Assembly: GCA_019233165.1 (NCBI GenBank)
Contig: JAFAMS010000435.1
Location: forward strand, 1-10,362
DNA length: 10,362 nucleotides
Reading direction: 5' to 3'
From: Vulcanimicrobiota bacterium
Lineage (GTDB): Bacteria > Vulcanimicrobiota > Vulcanimicrobiia > Vulcanimicrobiales > Vulcanimicrobiaceae
The notes below the pieces were generated by a model, which searched no databases, was not told where the DNA came from, and saw nothing but the letters and a program-made list of their open reading frames with translations. Every line of letters starts with the position of its first letter. Positions within the stretch are counted from its first letter, which is position 1. Shown piece by piece: positions 5,956 through 10,362 of the stretch. A program made the translations under genes and the position numbers.

Positions 5956-6507
5956 GTGATCTCCACCCACGTTCCGCTCGAAAACAGTGATACGGTCAGC
6001 TCGATCGTCGCGCTGCTCGTGCGTTTCCCGGAGATTTCGTCGCTGTGGTCGGATCCGGCCGACGGAGCGATCCGTCTAACGTACGCGGTCGCGCGACGGC
6101 TGACGAAAGCCGAGCAGCGCGAGCTGGCGGAGGCACTCGACGATCACGTCCGCGCGTTCGTCGCGCTGGAGGGGCGAGACGTAGAGACGATCCGCGTGCG
6201 GTGCGAGACCGATCATGCGGTCAGCTTCATCCACTGCACGCGCGATTCGGCATCGTTCACACGCGAAGAGCTCGAGCTGCAAATCGGGCTGCTCGCCCAG
6301 CGCTTCGGTGACGCGCTCGTCAAAAACCCGGTCGACGAGCCGATCGACGAGGAGGTCGAGGACGCCGAGGATCAGGAAGTCGAGCACGCGATCGAGGCGA
6401 TGCGCGACCCGGCGCTCAAACGGTCGCTCGTGGGGTATCGCGAAGAGAAGCGCGTCCTCGTCTACTTCGTAAAACATCGGAAAGCGAAGGCCCCGGCTCG
6501 CAGATAG
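5956..6507 (+). CDS. Hypothetical acidic protein, first gene of the ymdB operon
   Basis: I do not recognise this 183-residue protein. It has no signal peptide or membrane segment, so it is probably cytosolic. Residues about 10-122 read as a compact alpha/beta domain: a helix (VSSIVALLVRF), a strand (AIRLTYAVARR), a long helix (TKAEQRELAEALDDHVRAFV), two strands (VETIRVRCET, AVSFIHCTRD) and a further helix (TREELELQIGLLAQRF). Residues 126-145 are a strongly acidic stretch (VDEPIDEEVEDAEDQEVEHA), followed by a basic tail with a strand-like RVLVYFV. Two Cys (83 and 94) lie in the paired strands. The start is GTG with only a weak AGAAAG upstream. It occupies the place where RNase Y sits beside ymdB in Bacillus, but shares no KH or HD features with it. 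Its TAG stop lies within the region where ymdB must begin. Function unknown; co-transcription suggests a link to YmdB/SpoVS. Confidence 0.75.
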   Translation: MISTHVPLENSDTVSSIVALLVRFPEISSLWSDPADGAIRLTYAVARRLTKAEQRELAEALDDHVRAFVALEGRDVETIRVRCETDHAVSFIHCTRDSASFTREELELQIGLLAQRFGDALVKNPVDEPIDEEVEDAEDQEVEHAIEAMRDPALKRSLVGYREEKRVLVYFVKHRKAKAPARR

Positions 6508-7301
6508 GTTCTCCGCTCAACATTCTCGTCGTCGGCGACGTCGTAGGGTCGCCGGGGCGCGAGACGCTCAAACGGTGTCTGGCCGTGACGCGCGAGCAAT
6601 ACGGCATCGATCTTTGCATCGCCAACGGTGAGAACGCGGCGGGCGGCTTCGGCTTGACCCCGTCGACCGCCGAAGAGCTCTTCGCAGCCGGCGTCGACGT
6701 CCTCACGAGCGGAAATCACATTTGGGACAAGCGCGAGCTGCGCGAGCATCTCGAGACGAGCGACCGCATCCTGCGCCCTGCCAATTATCCGCCGGGGACG
6801 CCGGGCCGCGGCTCGATGACGTTCTCGGTGCGGGGCGCAAAAATCGGTATCCTGAATCTGATGGGCCGCGTCTTCATGCCGACCGTCGATGACCCGTTTC
6901 GCGTCGGACGCGAGCTGGTCGATGAGCTGCGCGCGATCACGCCGGTGATCGTCGTCGACATCCACGCCGAAGCGACGTCGGAGAAGATGGCGCTCGGACG
7001 GTTTTTCGACGGTCGGATCAGCTTCATCTACGGTACGCACACGCACGTGCAAACGTCGGACGAGCAGATTTTCGGCGGAGGTACCGCTTATCTCACCGAC
7101 GTTGGGATGACGGGACCGACGGAAGGCGTCATCGGAATGGAAGCCGGCGGCGTAATCGAGCGCTTTACGAATGCGTTCGCCGAACGCTTCAACGTGGAGA
7201 AGCAAGGAACCAAGCAGTTTTGTGCCGCTGTCGTAAACATCGACGCGGCAACGGGGAAGGCGCTCGACATCAAGCGTATCTTTATGCGAGGGATCGCATG
7301 A
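6504..7301 (+). CDS. ymdB: YmdB-family metallophosphoesterase (TIGR00282), non-canonical start
   Basis: This is a cytosolic YmdB-type phosphodiesterase; the Bacillus subtilis enzyme hydrolyses cyclic nucleotides and affects biofilm and mRNA decay. All metal-site motifs are present: GDVVGSPGR, NGENAAGGFG, GNHIWD, DIHAEATSEK, GTHTHVQT and DVGMTGP. If residue 1 is placed at 6516, the metal ligands fall at Asp8, Glu39, Asn40, Asn67, His68, His150, His175 and His177, the same numbers as I recall for B. subtilis YmdB (264 residues). No ATG, GTG or TTG exists in this frame between the stop ending at 6311 and GTG at 6585, and starting at 6585 would delete GDVVG and the first strand. Candidate starts are ATA at 6504 (overlapping the upstream TAG, giving 265 residues; used here as the outer bound), CTC at 6516 and ATT at 6522. 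The stop overlaps spoVS (ATGA). Function is firm, start unresolved. Confidence 0.93.
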   Translation: MGSPLNILVVGDVVGSPGRETLKRCLAVTREQYGIDLCIANGENAAGGFGLTPSTAEELFAAGVDVLTSGNHIWDKRELREHLETSDRILRPANYPPGTPGRGSMTFSVRGAKIGILNLMGRVFMPTVDDPFRVGRELVDELRAITPVIVVDIHAEATSEKMALGRFFDGRISFIYGTHTHVQTSDEQIFGGGTAYLTDVGMTGPTEGVIGMEAGGVIERFTNAFAERFNVEKQGTKQFCAAVVNIDAATGKALDIKRIFMRGIA

Positions 7302-7606
7302 ACGACGTCGGAACGCCGGCCCCGCGCAGTCCGGGCACGCACATTCTCAAAGTCTCAGCTCAGAGCAGCCCAAACTCCGTCGCCGGCGCCCTCGCGGGCG
7401 TGCTGCGCGAGCGCGAAACCGCCGAGCTCCAAGCGATCGGCGCGGGAGCTACCAACCAAGCGGTGAAGGCGATAGCGATCGCTCGCTCGTATCTGGAGTC
7501 GAGCGACTTCGACCTGATGTGCGTCCCTGAATTCATCGACGTCACGATCGATGGAAAAGAACGAACTGCGATGCGGCTTGCGGTCGAACGCCGACCCAAG
7601 GCGTGA
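7298..7606 (+). CDS. spoVS: Stage V sporulation protein S (SpoVS)
   Basis: The 102-residue protein carries the almost invariant SpoVS core from residue 16: ILKVSAQSSPNSVAGALAG (16-34), AELQAIGAGATNQAVKAIAI (42-61) and DVTIDGKERTAMRLAVE (81-97). SpoVS is an Alba-like fold protein. In Bacillus it affects septation and spore formation, but it is also widespread in bacteria that do not sporulate, where nucleic-acid binding is suspected. The usual length is about 86; this one has some 14 extra residues at the N-terminus (MNDVGTPAPRSPGT). The ATG at 7298 has GAGGG 5 bases upstream and overlaps the ymdB stop (ATGA), and no canonical start lies at the core, so the extension seems real. The stop overlaps the PHP gene (GTGA). 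Its adjacency to ymdB repeats a linkage known from Firmicutes. Confidence 0.96.
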   Translation: MNDVGTPAPRSPGTHILKVSAQSSPNSVAGALAGVLRERETAELQAIGAGATNQAVKAIAIARSYLESSDFDLMCVPEFIDVTIDGKERTAMRLAVERRPKA

Positions 7607-8406
7607 TCGTCGACTTCCACTCACACACGACGAATAGTGACGGAAGCCTCTCCACCGCCGAGCTCGTGGCGGCGATGGAGCGTCGCGGCGTCGCAGTCTT
7701 TTCGATCACCGACCACGATTCGACGCGCGCCTATGCCGAGATGCCGGCGACCCGCGCCCGCGTCGTTACGGGGATCGAGATCAATACGACGCGGGACGGC
7801 GTCGACGTCCACATTCTCGGCTTCGGTTTCTCGCCGTCGCCGGACGGCGCGCTGGCGCGGACGCTCAAAGCGAACCAAGACGCGCGCCGCGTTCGGATTC
7901 GTACGATGGTGGAGCGGCTCGTGCGGGCGGGTTATCCGCTGACCGATGCGATGGTTGACGCGGAAGCCCAAGGGAGCGAGTCGCTGGGACGCCCGCACGT
8001 CGCAAAAGCGCTCGTTCGCGCGGGGATGGTGCGCGACGTGCAGACCGTCTTCAACGAGCTGATCTCGCGAAGCGGTCCGGCGTACGTTCCGTCGACGCAC
8101 ATCAGCGCGCCCGAAGCGATCGACGCGATCGCGAAGAGCGGCGGCGTCCCGGTGCTCGCGCATCCCGGGCGGCTCGACGACTACGGCATCATCGACGAGC
8201 TCGCGGAGCGAGGGCTCGTCGGAATCGAAGTCTTCTATCCGACGCACAGCACCGCGCAAGTCGCGCATTTTCGGGCCCAGGCGGCGCGCCTCGGACTCGT
8301 CATGACGGCGGGCTCCGACTTTCACGACCACCGCTGGAACGCGAGCGTCGTCGGCGTCGAGGTCGACCGCGGAGATATCGAGCCCTTTCTGGAAATGGTC
8401 GCGTGA
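7603..8406 (+). CDS. PHP-domain phosphoesterase (COG0613, YciV/RNase AM-like)
   Basis: This 267-residue cytosolic protein is a stand-alone PHP-domain enzyme. The full trinuclear metal set is visible: His6 and His8 with Asp13 (FHSHTTNSDG), His38 in TDHD, Glu59 in GIEINTT, His70 in VHILGF, His187 in AHPGR, and Asp239/His241 in GSDFH. RPHVAKALV (131-139) with the inserted helical region is typical of the YciV group. Characterised relatives are E. coli RNase AM, a 5'-3' exoribonuclease maturing rRNA, and a Chromobacterium 3',5'-nucleotide bisphosphatase; either activity is possible. The GTG start overlaps the spoVS stop (GTGA) and the family N-terminus begins exactly there, so translation is coupled. 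Its place after ymdB and spoVS would fit a role in RNA turnover or nucleotide clearance (inference). Confidence 0.93.
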   Translation: MIVDFHSHTTNSDGSLSTAELVAAMERRGVAVFSITDHDSTRAYAEMPATRARVVTGIEINTTRDGVDVHILGFGFSPSPDGALARTLKANQDARRVRIRTMVERLVRAGYPLTDAMVDAEAQGSESLGRPHVAKALVRAGMVRDVQTVFNELISRSGPAYVPSTHISAPEAIDAIAKSGGVPVLAHPGRLDDYGIIDELAERGLVGIEVFYPTHSTAQVAHFRAQAARLGLVMTAGSDFHDHRWNASVVGVEVDRGDIEPFLEMVA

Positions 8407-8407
8407 G

Positions 8408-8414
8408 AGGAGGG
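8408..8414 (+). promoter_or_regulatory. Strong Shine-Dalgarno of the DUF1761 gene
   Basis: AGGAGGG lies 8 bases before ATG at 8423 and directly after the PHP gene's stop. It is the best-matching ribosome site in the operon, suggesting independent loading on the same mRNA. Confidence 0.6.
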
Positions 8415-8422
8415 CATTCGTT

Positions 8423-8818
8423 ATGACTGCCAGGCTCAATCACGTTGCGGTGGTGGTGGCCGCCGTGGTCTTCTTTCTTTGGGGCTGGATCTGGTTCACG
8501 ATCTTCGGCGGCGCGTGGATGGCGTACGTCGGCAAGACGACGTCGGGGTTGGGACCGCTCGTCTTCGTCGTCTCGTTCCTATGCGGCTGGGTCGTCGCGT
8601 ACGTTACCGCGATCGCACTCGCGGACAGCGAGAATCCGAACATGGTGCGGCACGGGATCGAATTCGGCTTGTTTTTCGGGATTGGGATTTGGGCCGTGCT
8701 GCTCCTGAACGCCGCCCTCTACCTCGGATGGCCGCTCGGATTGTGGGCGCTCGAGGCGTTCTATCCGGCGATCGGGATGGCGATGATGGGCGCGATCATC
8801 GGCGGCTGGCGGAAGTAA
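8423..8818 (+). CDS. DUF1761 family integral membrane protein
   Basis: This 131-residue protein is nearly all membrane-embedded, with four predicted helices at about 5-27, 43-66, 80-102 and 107-128. The arrangement, with WGWIWFTIFGGAWMAYVGK (20-38) at the end of helix 1 and a polar AIALADSENPNMVRHGIEFG link between helices 2 and 3, matches the DUF1761 family as I recall it. Its function is unknown. It follows the PHP gene by 16 bases with its own strong ribosome site, so it is probably the last gene of the ymdB operon, though a role shared with those genes is not implied. Its last 23 bases overlap the convergent cyclodeaminase gene. Family placement is from pattern memory. Confidence 0.82.
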   Translation: MTARLNHVAVVVAAVVFFLWGWIWFTIFGGAWMAYVGKTTSGLGPLVFVVSFLCGWVVAYVTAIALADSENPNMVRHGIEFGLFFGIGIWAVLLLNAALYLGWPLGLWALEAFYPAIGMAMMGAIIGGWRK

Positions 8819-9413
8819 GAACCTCCGCCGCCGTGCGGCGGACTCGCGCAACGTGCTCGCGCGCGGAGGCTTCGAGCTCGGCAAGCTCGCCCGCCTGGGC
8901 ATTGACGAGCGCGGCGTCCTTCAAATACTTGTGGTTGATCCGGACGTTGGCCGCGCTTGCGGCGAGCGCCGCGGCGCCGAACTCGGCGGCGCAGAGCACG
9001 TCGCTGACGAGGTTATCGTTTCCGAGCTGCAGCGTCGCCTCGGCGAGCGCGACGACGGCGGCCGCGCGCCGCGCTACGCCCATCGGGGCCGTCGCGGCGG
9101 TGGCGAGCGCGTCTTGGAGCGAGCGGGTCCGAAGCGTCTTCTCGTCGGGGGTCGTCTTCGGGAGTCCCATCGCCGTCACGACGGCGCCGTAGGCGACCTC
9201 GTCGAGCCGGCGTTCGACGAGAAGGGCGCGCCTGAGGCGATCGGCCTCCTCGGCGATCGCTCCCCCGCCGTTTGCGGGCCCTGTAATCCGGGCAACCATC
9301 GCACACAAGGCCGCCCCGAGCGCGCCCACGACCGCCGCCGCGCTCCCCCCTCCGGGGGTCGGGGATGCCGAGGCCAAACGCTCGGCGTAGGCGTGTAACT
9401 CCAGCTCTTCCAT
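8796..9413 (-). CDS. Cyclodeaminase/cyclohydrolase family protein (FTCD_C, FchA-like)
   Basis: This 205-residue protein is the stand-alone form of the formimidoyl-THF cyclodeaminase domain (PF04961), as in methenyl-tetrahydrofolate cyclohydrolase FchA. Family marks are the start ELHAYAERLASASPTPGGGSAAAVVG (written here in parts: ASASPTPGGGS at 14-24, then AAAVVGALGAAL), GNDNLVSDVL (131-140) and AANVRIN (154-160). It is all-helical, cytosolic and usually dimeric. Likely substrates are methenyl-THF or formimino-THF, feeding the one-carbon folate pool. No formiminotransferase domain is fused or adjacent, so cyclohydrolase activity is slightly preferred. The start is ATG at 9413. It diverges from the adenosylhomocysteinase gene, a sensible partner since methyl-THF and the methyl cycle are linked. 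Its 3' end overlaps the DUF1761 gene by 23 bases. Confidence 0.9.
   Translation of the reverse strand: MEELELHAYAERLASASPTPGGGSAAAVVGALGAALCAMVARITGPANGGGAIAEEADRLRRALLVERRLDEVAYGAVVTAMGLPKTTPDEKTLRTRSLQDALATAATAPMGVARRAAAVVALAEATLQLGNDNLVSDVLCAAEFGAAALAASAANVRINHKYLKDAALVNAQAGELAELEASAREHVARVRRTAAEVLTSASRR
8824..8842 (+). terminator. GC hairpin after the DUF1761 stop (weak terminator candidate)
   Basis: TCCGCCGC and GCGGCGGA form a perfect 8-base-pair stem with a CGT loop, starting 5 bases after the TAA. There is no following T tract and the hairpin lies inside the convergent coding sequence, so it may be coincidental GC-rich coding sequence or a pause/mRNA-stability hairpin. Confidence 0.25.

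Positions 9414-10362
<949 letters not shown>

Noticed and set aside
6469..6525. Programmed -1 frameshift fusing the unknown protein to YmdB
   Set aside because: The needed direction would be -1, but I see no classical X-XXY-YYZ heptamer in the right phase near the end of the upstream gene. Kept only as an alternative within the start-codon finding.

Overview
The window is gene-dense, GC-rich bacterial chromosome (very high G+C, GTG/TTG starts common, gaps of 1-150 bases, many 1-23 base overlaps). No tRNA, rRNA, CRISPR array or insertion element is visible. The mix of a YmdB-SpoVS cassette, an RseA/RseB-like ECF sigma operon, an actinobacterial-style malic enzyme and a short, archaeal/Thermotoga-type adenosylhomocysteinase suggests a deep-branching, poorly cultured lineage of the Eremiobacterota (WPS-2), Dormibacterota, Armatimonadota or Chloroflexota kind. 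That placement is inference from gene content and style, not from a marker search.

Layout. (1) Bases 1-924: a truncated hydantoinase/oxoprolinase-type gene (minus, running off the left edge) diverges from a small carboxymuconolactone decarboxylase-family gene (plus). Both appear to use TTG starts with good Shine-Dalgarno sequences, 69 bases apart. (2) Bases 921-5801 (minus): one tightly packed run of five genes read right to left: ECF sigma factor, zinc-finger transmembrane anti-sigma factor, exported RseB-like protein, cyclase-family hydrolase and NAD-type malic enzyme. Junctions are TAATG, an 11-base overlap, GTGA and a 1-base gap, so they look like one transcript. The first three form an envelope-stress-type signalling module (sigma, RseA-like, RseB-like). 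The last two are metabolic enzymes attached to it. (3) Bases 5956-8818 (plus): an unrecognised acidic protein, YmdB phosphodiesterase, SpoVS, a PHP-domain phosphoesterase and a DUF1761 membrane protein, again coupled by overlaps. The core ymdB-spoVS pair is a known linkage. Here the gene upstream is an unknown protein rather than RNase Y, and a possible RNase AM-like PHP enzyme follows. (4) Bases 8796-10362: a cyclodeaminase/cyclohydrolase (FTCD_C) gene on the minus strand diverges from adenosylhomocysteinase, which runs off the right edge. Together they point to folate one-carbon and methyl-cycle metabolism.

Most notable points: ymdB has no ATG, GTG or TTG codon that could begin the protein before its first metal-binding Asp; an unrecognised gene sits upstream of ymdB; and the sigma/anti-sigma/RseB-like operon extends without a break into a cyclase and a malic enzyme. 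There is no gene-free stretch longer than about 150 bases.
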